From Odoribacter sp. (GTDB lineage Bacteria; Bacteroidota; Bacteroidia; Bacteroidales; Prolixibacteraceae): a DNA stretch of 64,000 nt. The number at the start of each line of letters is the position of its first letter. Position 1 is the stretch's first letter. Shown here piece by piece: positions 36,801-43,609 of this stretch. Under the pieces are notes generated by a model, which saw only the letters and a program-made list of their open reading frames with translations, ran no database searches and was not told the DNA's origin. Made by a program: the position numbers and the translations under genes. The stretch spans positions 1-64,000 of the forward strand of contig PNOH01000016.1 of the NCBI GenBank assembly GCA_013824715.1, in the 5' to 3' direction.

Positions 36801-36926
36801 TCGAAAGCCATTCATCAGATCGCTATAATTAACTGTACGATCGGTTTGCAGGGAATAATTCCGGACTTGTCCTGAAACCCCAAAGGCGGTAACCCAAACA
36901 AGAAGCGCTATTCCAAACTTTAACAT
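33810..36926 (-). CDS. GH106-like glycoside hydrolase (alpha-L-rhamnosidase type)
   Basis: 1038 aa with a signal peptide (MLKFGIALLVWVTAFGVSG). The start of the mature protein, FRNPPAESRLRCYWWWLNS followed by DLEEMKDKGYGGASLVDAG, is the barrel entrance of GH106-type enzymes. The C-terminal 150 or so residues (GTATYTKSFQLKRQ, LILDLGNVKEMASVKIN, GANELEVEVVNMWVNRLIG) form the GH2-like carbohydrate-binding jelly roll. GH106 members remove terminal alpha-L-rhamnose from pectic rhamnogalacturonans; I cannot confirm the catalytic Glu pair by eye. First of two related enzymes in this locus (see 38534). Confidence 0.85.
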   Translation of the reverse strand: MLKFGIALLVWVTAFGVSGQVRNYSLQTDRTVNYSDLMNGFRNPPAESRLRCYWWWLNSMATKESITRDLEEMKDKGYGGASLVDAGNSNYQVARKTAAGPVFMSPEWMELYKHAVKEADRIGIELSVNVQSGWNPGSPSITPEFALKKMVWSEVDVTGGKTISLELPQPEKKLMYQDVLVQAIPKKEGAPVQDEAIENWKKKSFNEKIGWKGVYPLHELRDDYDGDGKMMAVRKDEIVDLTGSYKNGKLEWNAPKGEWTIIRYGYTCTGARTSTNSDGWEGLSVDHLSPEAFGLFSKTVISPLIKAAQSVGNSVRFLQTDSWEMDLVSWTNNFPAEFKKYRDYDITKYMPVLAGRIVENRNESNRFLHDFRKTIGDCVADNHYRLFYNLAHEYGMGIHPESGGPHSAPVDALQVMGISDFPQGEFWAMANTHRVRDDERLSVKQSACVAHTNGKRFVAAEGPTSIGPQWERSPIDLKGNIDRVFCSGVNRMVWHTFTSSPSEFGLPGNEYFAGTHLNPNVTWWKQSNDFISYLNRCSYMLQQGLFVADVLYYYGDDVPNFVFLKEELPELNFGYDWDKCSKDVILKRVSFDDEKIILPDGMSYRVMMLAPEKAIDLNVLRKLEQLVKAGMTLIGSCPDEATGLSNFPENDKELTEITSRLWGKTDGKTIIENSFGKGRVIWGKDVNQVLSDMKVQPDLQFKGTHPKTGLDYIHRTTNDQEIYFVTNRFSQMKYNDFEYRYLSTLPDRWEQVECSFRVTGKTPEWWNPVTGQIEEIIVYREENGRTIIPLLFEPEGSKFIVFRNAGQKQHITEIRKDNQSFFPGFSLDVKKYQYINFRRNDAIVNAEIIEPGTYSMVWSDGRKEELKSDKKAHSIWLFGEWDIQFDPNWGAPASIKTDQLKSWTEFDDQGIRYYSGTATYTKSFQLKRQEMKGTRLILDLGNVKEMASVKINRHQMQVIWSAPFQFDITPYVKPGANELEVEVVNMWVNRLIGDGALPVEKRLTKTNINKFDAPDAGKYLRVSGLIGPVRINLIRNVL

Positions 36927-37043
36927 CAGGATTAAGTTTTGAAGTTAAAAATACAGAAACAATACGAATTATTTCGGTTCTCAAACATTTAGCAGCGATG
37001 AAAAATTAGGAAGAATCGCGAATACATGGCCATAAGGAATGAA

Positions 37044-37148
37044 CTATTTTTCAACGGCCTGATTTTTTTTGAAGAACCATCCGGTAAAAGCACCGGCAAA
37101 TCCGGGGGCCAAAGCCAACAAAACAGAAAGCATAAATGATTTTTTCAT
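37044..37148 (-). CDS. Small 34-aa membrane peptide
   Basis: 34 codons plus stop. It begins MKKSFMLSVLLALAPGFAGA and ends in the basic/hydrophilic tail KKNQAVEK, so it is one hydrophobic segment with positive ends. It lies 28 bases after the ThuA gene and upstream of the GH106-like gene, on the same strand, and is the only frame in this gap. No homologue recognised. It may be a true small membrane protein of the operon, or a degraded signal peptide. Confidence 0.5.
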   Translation of the reverse strand: MKKSFMLSVLLALAPGFAGAFTGWFFKKNQAVEK

Positions 37149-37176
37149 GGTCGAGGTATATTTCAGTATGCTCGTT

Positions 37177-38022
37177 TCATTTTCCCTCTTTTCTTTCCAG
37201 CCATTTCAGCGCATCCAGTATTAACTTATTCTGAGTCCGATTGGTAAACGTAAACGACAATTCCTTGTTTGTCTGATGCTCGTAGTCAATGTCATTATGA
37301 CCCATATTGATGTAAATCATCCGATATTTCGTGTTGGTCCAGACAACAGGATAATAACCGCTGTGCCAGATTTCGTTGGATTTTGGACCATTGCCAAGCG
37401 GAAAACTGGATGAATCGATTGATGCAAGTATATGAATGTCTTGATTGGTTCGCAAATCGTTTTTCCAACGGTACCATTCGTTGGTCTGCGATTTGAATTT
37501 CGCCGGAAGATGCCTCATGGCAGGATGATTCCGGTCTTCGACCTTTAATATCGCTGATGTTGGCCGCCAGGTATTGCTCTGGTACTCACCCGAACCGAGA
37601 AACTGATTGTGATACCAGTCCCAGTTCTGAGGATATTCGGAAGGTGTCAGGGCAAAAGCCGAAAAATGAAATCCCATGAATGCACCGCCATTTTCCATGA
37701 AATTTTGAAAAGTTTTTCGCTGTTTGGGCAAATCAGGCCGGGAATCCAGAAAAATGACAACCTGATAGTTCGAAAGTGTATCGGCATTCAACTTTCTCCA
37801 ATCGCTGGTCGCAAAATAGCTGAAATGGTGTCTGGCGCTCATCTTCGAAAACCATTGGTTGGCTTCGTTTACAAAACTGATGTGTGCCTGATCGTTTTTA
37901 GCTGTGTAAAAAGCGATTACCCTGAATTTGGACGAGTTGCACTGTGCCTGAAAAGAAAACCCAGTGCAAAACAACAGGAACAGAAAAAATATTTGACGGA
38001 CTGGCAGATTCATTATTTGCAT
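37177..38022 (-). CDS. Secreted ThuA-domain protein
   Basis: 281 aa. Signal peptide (IFFLFLLFCTGFSFQAQC), then a ThuA/trehalose-utilisation fold of the class I glutamine amidotransferase-like type: VVIFLDSRPDLPKQRKTFQN, NGGAFMGFHFSAFA, and YPVVWTNTKYRMIYINMGHN near the end. Family members bind or process sugars or sugar derivatives and are common in glycan loci. An alternative start three codons in (38013) suits the signal peptide equally well. The gap to the PH-domain gene is 1 base. Confidence 0.85.
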   Translation of the reverse strand: MQIMNLPVRQIFFLFLLFCTGFSFQAQCNSSKFRVIAFYTAKNDQAHISFVNEANQWFSKMSARHHFSYFATSDWRKLNADTLSNYQVVIFLDSRPDLPKQRKTFQNFMENGGAFMGFHFSAFALTPSEYPQNWDWYHNQFLGSGEYQSNTWRPTSAILKVEDRNHPAMRHLPAKFKSQTNEWYRWKNDLRTNQDIHILASIDSSSFPLGNGPKSNEIWHSGYYPVVWTNTKYRMIYINMGHNDIDYEHQTNKELSFTFTNRTQNKLILDALKWLERKEGK

Positions 38023-38023
38023 C

Positions 38024-38404
38024 CTATTTTAGAACATGATGCGCCAGTACTTTTTGAACATCATACACATTTACCGATTTGTTGAATTTTTTGGTGATGC
38101 TCGGCGCAGCTTCGCTCGAAACCCAGATTTTAAGTTCGGCATCCAGGTCGAAAGTTCCGGCGGTTTCGATACTGAACCGGGAAATGCTTTTGTAAGCTAT
38201 CGACATAAACTCGGTTTTGCTTCCGGTCAACCCCTGTTTATCGACCAGAATCAGCCGTTTTGAGGTAAAAATAAACGTGTCGCGAATGAGTTTGAAACCC
38301 AGTTCCAATTCTTCACCTTCGGTTAATAACTTTCCGTAGTCGCGGCTTAATTCTTCCTGGCTAACTACGCCTGCGTTTCCCATTAATGCTGAAAAAAGTC
38401 CCAT
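38024..38404 (-). CDS. PH-domain protein (bacterial bPH type)
   Basis: 126 aa, cytosolic. The bacterial pleckstrin-homology fold is recognisable by LTEGEELELGFKLIRDTFIF, TSKRLILVDKQGLTGSKTEF and the terminal helix NVYDVQKVLAHHVL. The function of these proteins is unknown. It is probably the first gene of the short ThuA operon; its presence in a glycan locus is not explained. Confidence 0.85.
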   Translation of the reverse strand: MGLFSALMGNAGVVSQEELSRDYGKLLTEGEELELGFKLIRDTFIFTSKRLILVDKQGLTGSKTEFMSIAYKSISRFSIETAGTFDLDAELKIWVSSEAAPSITKKFNKSVNVYDVQKVLAHHVLK

Positions 38405-38533
38405 AGTTTATTTATTAATTTGGTTTGTTCAAACCTATATAAAATGATCTGTCTTTCTGATGATTTTCTCATCAAAAAATACCAGAAAGTTTCGTGCTCA
38501 TTGAGTTGGTTTAAGTTTTTTGCTCCAACTTAC

Positions 38534-41500
38534 TCACTTTACCTCCACCAGCGAGAATGGCTCCATTAATCCGTTATCCATCAGGAAATATTCGGATGCT
38601 GCCGGTATTTTTGCTGGTGCACTGTTCCATGACCAGGGACCAAAAATCCAGCCTTCATTTTTCTGGTAGAAGAATCCGAAGGTGTTTTTCAGGCTTCCGG
38701 TCACTTTTACAGTGATTTCATTGGCACCGTCTTTCAGCAACGAAGTCACATCCAGTTCATTTGGCTGCCAGGCAATTAAACCGGCAGATTGTCCGTTAAC
38801 CAGAACTTCAGTAACAGAGCCATTCCACTTGTTCAGTTTCACTTTAAACGTTGTTCCGTCCGTTTTTGCTACATTGAAGTTTTGTGCGTAAGCCACTTTT
38901 TGCGAATAGAATGGTAGTCCGGCCTCGCGCCACGAACCCAATGTACTGATATTTCCTCCGGTAATCCCGAAACCTTCTTTAGCGGGTTTTACAAGGAAAT
39001 CGCCTAACAGATAAACCGGCATAACTTCGGCCAGCACGTGCATTCGTGGAGCTTTCAGGGTCAGCGTGTTTTTGCCTGGTTTCAGGTATTCTCCTACGGC
39101 AAACTCCGGAAAGCTTTTATCAATCCAGTAACTGCCTTCCTTTTTCGAAACTTCCTTACCATTGATGCTCACGGTCCACAGTTCGGGGCGTTCAACCACT
39201 GCACGGATTGACTTCATAGCTTCGGCGCCCAGGTCAGGATTGATCTGGAAATGGTAGCTGGCCTCAAACCATGAACCTGCTTTGAACAGCGAATCGAGTG
39301 CCAGGTAATCTTTTTTATACTGAATTTTATGTTGCCAGGGATTGCCCATTTCAACACCATTTTCGTTGAACAAACTAATCAAAGCATTCATAAAATACAT
39401 ATCCTTTTTATCCGATTTGGCAGTTTTCAGATCGAGGTAATTCACCATCATGATATTGTCCGACTCACGTTTAACGCTGACAGTACCATTTCTTTCCATC
39501 ACAGTTTCTGCACCGCTAACCGATACAAATTCAGGTTCGGCAGGTTGCTGACCGGAAACGACAAACAAGGCGCTTCCAACCGGATCGAGAACGATATTGA
39601 AAGTCACTTTTCCGTTTTCTGCCCTGGCCGGAAATGTATATACCTTTCCGGAGATTAAATCGAGTTTGGAAACATATTTCCCCTTTACGGTAACTTCAGC
39701 GCTGACTTTTTGCGTTTGGTGCGAATTGACCACAAAAAGCAACTGTCCGTCATCGAGTATCCTGCGCTGATGGTATGTCATTCCGTTTTGAGTATGGTCG
39801 TACATAAAAAAATCGTCACGCACAAGTAGTTTCAATGCAGCAGCATCGGTCAGGTTTTGGGCAACAGTCCACTGTTCAGGATATTTGGCGGCCAGTACAG
39901 TTACTTTGGAAGATTCTGTTCCGTCAATCATCGTCACGTTCCGGTTAAACGACAATACCTTTCCCCCATTATCAAGGTATTTCTGCAACAGATCGTATGT
40001 TTGTTGGTCAATGTTTTCCATTTCAGCCGGAATAACTACCAGCGAATAGTCGCGCTTGCCAACCCGTAAAGTTTTGCCTTTTACACTGCCCAGTTCCTTC
40101 AGCACATTTTCCGATCCTAAATCGTATTCCAGGTGTTGTTGTTCCATGCGGTAAACAAAATTTTTAAATCCGTCGCGAATGGTGTTGATGGCCGGATTTT
40201 TATCTTTTCGCGAGAAATACATCCATGCCGAAGTGTTGGGTTGAAGCACCAGGGTCTGGTTTATTTGCCGGCCTGAAGACATGGCCATACAAATCCGGCC
40301 AATATAGTCTCCCATCAGTTTGTAGTGTTCCCACCAGGGTTCGTGGTACGAAAACGATGGCGGATAATCGAACTTGCGCACACCGTTCAGCGAATAATAC
40401 GACAGGTGCTGGTTCACAAAATTAACGCCCAGCACAACTTCCCAATCAACTAACCGCTTCTGGGTTTCGAAGTTCATTTCCCAGCCACCGCCGCCATACG
40501 TTTCGCTTAAGGTGCGAGTCCTTCCGGCCTGATTGGCAGCGCTCAGCAATTCACGCACGGCGCGGTCATTTCCGAATTGTCCGCCCAAACCGGCAGTATC
40601 CAGGCGGTTTCCGAGCATATCAATTCCCGGTTGCTGATGCCAGATGTAAAATGCGGCTTCATCGCTGCCGTCAGTAGGCTCGGGCCAGCCATGTTCCCAG
40701 TAATGGCCGGTCCATTTCAGGCCTTTTTCGTCGCAGTATTTGCCCCATGGTTTCGCCCAGCGATCAATGAATAATTCAAGAATCAGTTCGTAATAATCGT
40801 GTCGCACTTTCTTCCAGTTACCGGTTTCTTCAACCAGTGAAGGAAGGTTCACTTTCAGGTCGTAGCCCCACCGCTGCTGAAAAGCGTCCCACAAATCGGG
40901 CGTCCAGCGCAGCATGGAGCCATTCGACATGGCGGCTTCCAGGTTAGGTTCATCAGTAAAAATGCCTGGCAAGGTTTTCCCAAAGTCTGCGATGTTCTTT
41001 TCGTAGCCTTTTGTCATGGTAATATCTAAAAACTTTTGGGTTACACCCGGATACAGAAGATCAACATAAGTGAAACCACCATACCAGGGAGATTTACCCG
41101 GATAGGTTTTCCGGAAGATGTAGTACGTTCCTTTATTTCCTTTTTCCTGAACGACTTTTGCCGTAATATCGGCAAATCCGGCATCTGTTTTCTTCAAAAC
41201 CACGCCAATGGTATCAGAAATCCGGATGTTTAATTCTTCCTGGACTTCCATACTCAGTCCACTGCCATGCTTGTACGAATCAGGCATTTCTGCCGGAACA
41301 TGCCCTCCGGCGAAACCCGAAGGATATGAGTTCTCATCGTAAATCCACACTTTCATATCCAGTTCCTTTCCTTTCTGAATGGTATAATCAAAAAGGTGGA
41401 ACCAGTCTTCCGACAGGTATTCGGTGAGCAAGCCAGGGCGAGGATGCACAAACACGCCGCCAATTCCGGCCTTTTTAAATTCTTTCAACTGAAATTCGAT

Positions 41501-41692
41501 CCCTTCCTCCGTAATTTGTTCGTTCCAGTCCCAAAGTGGTGCGCTCCTGTATTCAGAAGGCGGATCTGCAAATAGTTGTTTCAGTTCGGTGGAAGTTTGA
41601 ATGCCTTCCTGAACAGGCTTTTTGCTGCAACCCAGAGCGAGAATGAGCAACAGGATGATTCCGGAGATTGCGGAGAAATAGGATTTTTTCAT
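38534..41692 (-). CDS. GH106-like glycoside hydrolase, lipoprotein
   Basis: 1052 aa from the ATG at 41692; a start ten codons earlier lacks a signal-peptide n-region. The signal peptide ends in lipobox LALGC. The mature start FADPPSEYRSAPLWDWNEQ followed by EFKKAGIGGVFVHPRPGL is the same barrel entrance as in the enzyme at 33810, although the two are only distantly similar. The C-terminus has the sugar-binding jelly roll (YAQNFNVAKTDGT, NEITVKVTGSLKNTFGFFY). It is probably tethered to the outer membrane and acts on rhamnose-containing glycans; specificity is inferred. Confidence 0.85.
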   Translation of the reverse strand: MKKSYFSAISGIILLLILALGCSKKPVQEGIQTSTELKQLFADPPSEYRSAPLWDWNEQITEEGIEFQLKEFKKAGIGGVFVHPRPGLLTEYLSEDWFHLFDYTIQKGKELDMKVWIYDENSYPSGFAGGHVPAEMPDSYKHGSGLSMEVQEELNIRISDTIGVVLKKTDAGFADITAKVVQEKGNKGTYYIFRKTYPGKSPWYGGFTYVDLLYPGVTQKFLDITMTKGYEKNIADFGKTLPGIFTDEPNLEAAMSNGSMLRWTPDLWDAFQQRWGYDLKVNLPSLVEETGNWKKVRHDYYELILELFIDRWAKPWGKYCDEKGLKWTGHYWEHGWPEPTDGSDEAAFYIWHQQPGIDMLGNRLDTAGLGGQFGNDRAVRELLSAANQAGRTRTLSETYGGGGWEMNFETQKRLVDWEVVLGVNFVNQHLSYYSLNGVRKFDYPPSFSYHEPWWEHYKLMGDYIGRICMAMSSGRQINQTLVLQPNTSAWMYFSRKDKNPAINTIRDGFKNFVYRMEQQHLEYDLGSENVLKELGSVKGKTLRVGKRDYSLVVIPAEMENIDQQTYDLLQKYLDNGGKVLSFNRNVTMIDGTESSKVTVLAAKYPEQWTVAQNLTDAAALKLLVRDDFFMYDHTQNGMTYHQRRILDDGQLLFVVNSHQTQKVSAEVTVKGKYVSKLDLISGKVYTFPARAENGKVTFNIVLDPVGSALFVVSGQQPAEPEFVSVSGAETVMERNGTVSVKRESDNIMMVNYLDLKTAKSDKKDMYFMNALISLFNENGVEMGNPWQHKIQYKKDYLALDSLFKAGSWFEASYHFQINPDLGAEAMKSIRAVVERPELWTVSINGKEVSKKEGSYWIDKSFPEFAVGEYLKPGKNTLTLKAPRMHVLAEVMPVYLLGDFLVKPAKEGFGITGGNISTLGSWREAGLPFYSQKVAYAQNFNVAKTDGTTFKVKLNKWNGSVTEVLVNGQSAGLIAWQPNELDVTSLLKDGANEITVKVTGSLKNTFGFFYQKNEGWIFGPWSWNSAPAKIPAASEYFLMDNGLMEPFSLVEVK

Positions 41693-41723
41693 GGTTATTT
41701 TGGTTTTAGTTGGTTTAATCAAA

Positions 41724-41846
41724 GCCCCCTATATCCCCCTTGGGGGACTTTAGCGCGATACAATCGGATGTCTGTTTCTCTTTAAAGTGAACGTTCCGAA
41801 CATGCTGCGACAAACTTCTTGGGGAAGGGTTGGGGATGGGGCTTCC
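41724..41846. repeat. C/G-rich hairpin sequences upstream of a GH gene
   Basis: CCCCC (41735-41739) TT GGGGG (41742-41746), flanked by AAAG and CTTT, then a G-run tract near 41820-41840. Such CCCCCTTGGGGG hairpins are scattered in many Bacteroidota genomes. No gene is seen in this 150-base gap. Confidence 0.45.
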
Positions 41847-43258
41847 TAACAAATCTTCACCACCTCAATTCCCAGAATCTTCCCCAGTTTCTCAATTTTA
41901 TTCGCAATATGCCCCACACCAATGGCACAATGGTGTGCCGGACCTTGTTTTGACCATTCGTTTAAGAATCTTTTTGCTCCAATGGAAAAGCGGTAACGAC
42001 TGTTGGTGTTTCCGATTTCGAGTACAGGTCCTGCAACTGATTCGCCTTCGGCAACCAACAAAAATACACTGTCTTTTCCTTCAACTACCGATAACAAAGT
42101 AACTGGCCCAAGTTTAACCGACATCTGAATGGATAAACCTTTGCCCGGTTTTCCATGAAAAACGGCTAGCGGTACCAGTTTCACCCTCCCTTCAGCAATA
42201 GCAAAATGTGCAGGTCCGTCGTGACCGAGGATGACAATATCATCTTTAAAATCCATCAGGTAAAATTCGGAGAACGAACCTCCGGCGCCAAATTCGGCCA
42301 TGATTTTCAATGCCTGCGCATTTTTGACTTCACATTCGCCCGCTACCGGAATGTTTTTGCCGGTCAGCAAGGTATTTCCGGCAATTGCCGAAGTAACTAT
42401 ATTTTCATATTCACTGCCCGGTTCTCCTTCGTAATAATAAGCCATCGAACCCAGATTGTGTTTTTTGATAATTTTATCCAATGCAACCGAAGTGCGCGCG
42501 GCACGCTGAATTTCGGCAAGTTCACATTCGGGAGCAATATCAAAAGCAGCATTAAATTCCTGAATTTTAGCCTGAATTTCCTCATCAGTCACTTCGTCGC
42601 GGTATTTTTTCAGTTCACACATTTCGAGCATTTCAAAGTGCGTCCCAAATACCGCCGATTGTTTGGTCAGGTCGGTGTAAACATCCAGCATTCCGCCATA
42701 GTAATGGCCCAATATGCCCAACCGATTATTGCGCATGGCTGTGGCAATCCGGGCTGCTCCGGTCCATTCTTCAATTTCAGTCCATGCTTCTTCATCCTGA
42801 AGGTATCCGGTCACTAAATCGTATTGAATTCCGGAGCGGTTAAACACGCTGGCAATCTCAGGAACCGAGCAAGCCTGGCAATGTTCGAGCCATACTCCGG
42901 TCATTTTGCCACGATCGCCCATCTTGTTGAACGCTTCGTAATCGAGTTCAGCAACGGGTTGAAGGTTCAAAATCACAATCGGAACCTTCAGTTTTTGCGC
43001 AACGGGCAAGACTGTTGACGACAAAGCATACGTTGAAACGTATAAAAACACGATTTCCACATCCTGACTTTTCAGGAAGTCGGCAGCTTCGAGCGCTTTC
43101 GTGGGGTTGTCAACCATTCCGGCATCAGCCACCTCAACTCCAAATCCGGTTATCTTGTTCTTGATTTGTTCCTGATACGCTTTCAGATTGTTGAACAATC
43201 CGTCGAATTGTTCCCAATAGATGTCGAGACCAATTCCAAATAATCCTACTTTAGTCAT
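41846..43258 (-). CDS. L-arabinose isomerase family protein (AraA-like)
   Basis: 470 aa from the ATG at 43258. The frame stays open 83 codons upstream, but the extension is out of family. The fold and catalytic residues of AraA line up: E308 (AGECEV), E331 (SEFYL), H346 (LGHDGP) and H442/H443 (PAHHCAIG), against E306, E333, H350 and H450 in the E. coli enzyme with nearly the same spacing. It should interconvert an aldose and ketose such as L-arabinose and L-ribulose. With the arabinofuranosidase at 43610 this gives a plausible two-step path. A fucose-isomerase-like sugar specificity cannot be excluded. Confidence 0.8.
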   Translation of the reverse strand: MTKVGLFGIGLDIYWEQFDGLFNNLKAYQEQIKNKITGFGVEVADAGMVDNPTKALEAADFLKSQDVEIVFLYVSTYALSSTVLPVAQKLKVPIVILNLQPVAELDYEAFNKMGDRGKMTGVWLEHCQACSVPEIASVFNRSGIQYDLVTGYLQDEEAWTEIEEWTGAARIATAMRNNRLGILGHYYGGMLDVYTDLTKQSAVFGTHFEMLEMCELKKYRDEVTDEEIQAKIQEFNAAFDIAPECELAEIQRAARTSVALDKIIKKHNLGSMAYYYEGEPGSEYENIVTSAIAGNTLLTGKNIPVAGECEVKNAQALKIMAEFGAGGSFSEFYLMDFKDDIVILGHDGPAHFAIAEGRVKLVPLAVFHGKPGKGLSIQMSVKLGPVTLLSVVEGKDSVFLLVAEGESVAGPVLEIGNTNSRYRFSIGAKRFLNEWSKQGPAHHCAIGVGHIANKIEKLGKILGIEVVKIC

Positions 43259-43301
43259 ATTGCAGCTATTATCTTTTCTGTATTTCTTTTTTACTGATCC
43301 G

Positions 43302-43571
43302 TTATTTTCCAACCAGTTCCGGATCGCGGCCACGTAAAGCGCTCCAAACCTCGTTGATTGCAATTTGTGAAACCGGACGTAAACCCGCCAGTGCAAGAGC
43401 TGCCCAAACAGTATCACGTTTGATGTCGCATTTTTCCATACTTGAAATGTTTGGTGTGGTATCGAAAATTGCGCCTTCCAGTATCGAAAGGTATTCAGCC
43501 GGAGCATTTACAATCAGATTTAGTCCTGAATTTCCAAATTTCAGTTTTTTAAAGATGACTTCCTTTTCCAT
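43302..43571 (-). CDS. Short protein with apparent internal deletion (DUF3052-like)
   Basis: 89 aa. The N-terminus (FKKLKFGNSGLNLIVNAPAE) and C-terminus (LAGLRPVSQIAINEVWSALR) match, from memory, the two ends of a Bacteroidota family of about 130-150 aa without known function, related to the DUF3052 type. The middle, which in the family has a YPKK-type strand, seems to be missing: the two halves are joined in frame around TTPNISSMEKCDIKRD. It lies between the GH127 and isomerase genes, 38 bases after the former. It may be a remnant or a shortened functional form. Confidence 0.6.
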   Translation of the reverse strand: MEKEVIFKKLKFGNSGLNLIVNAPAEYLSILEGAIFDTTPNISSMEKCDIKRDTVWAALALAGLRPVSQIAINEVWSALRGRDPELVGK

Positions 43572-43609
43572 TCAAGATATAAGTGTTTTCTGGTCGAATT
43601 GATTGAAAA

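Noticed and set aside
42206-42817. 203-codon plus-strand frame
   Set aside because: Antisense shadow of the AraA-like isomerase gene, whose catalytic residues are all present.
43259-43507. Longer isomerase start
   Set aside because: The extension overlaps the DUF3052-like gene in another frame and is not family-like.
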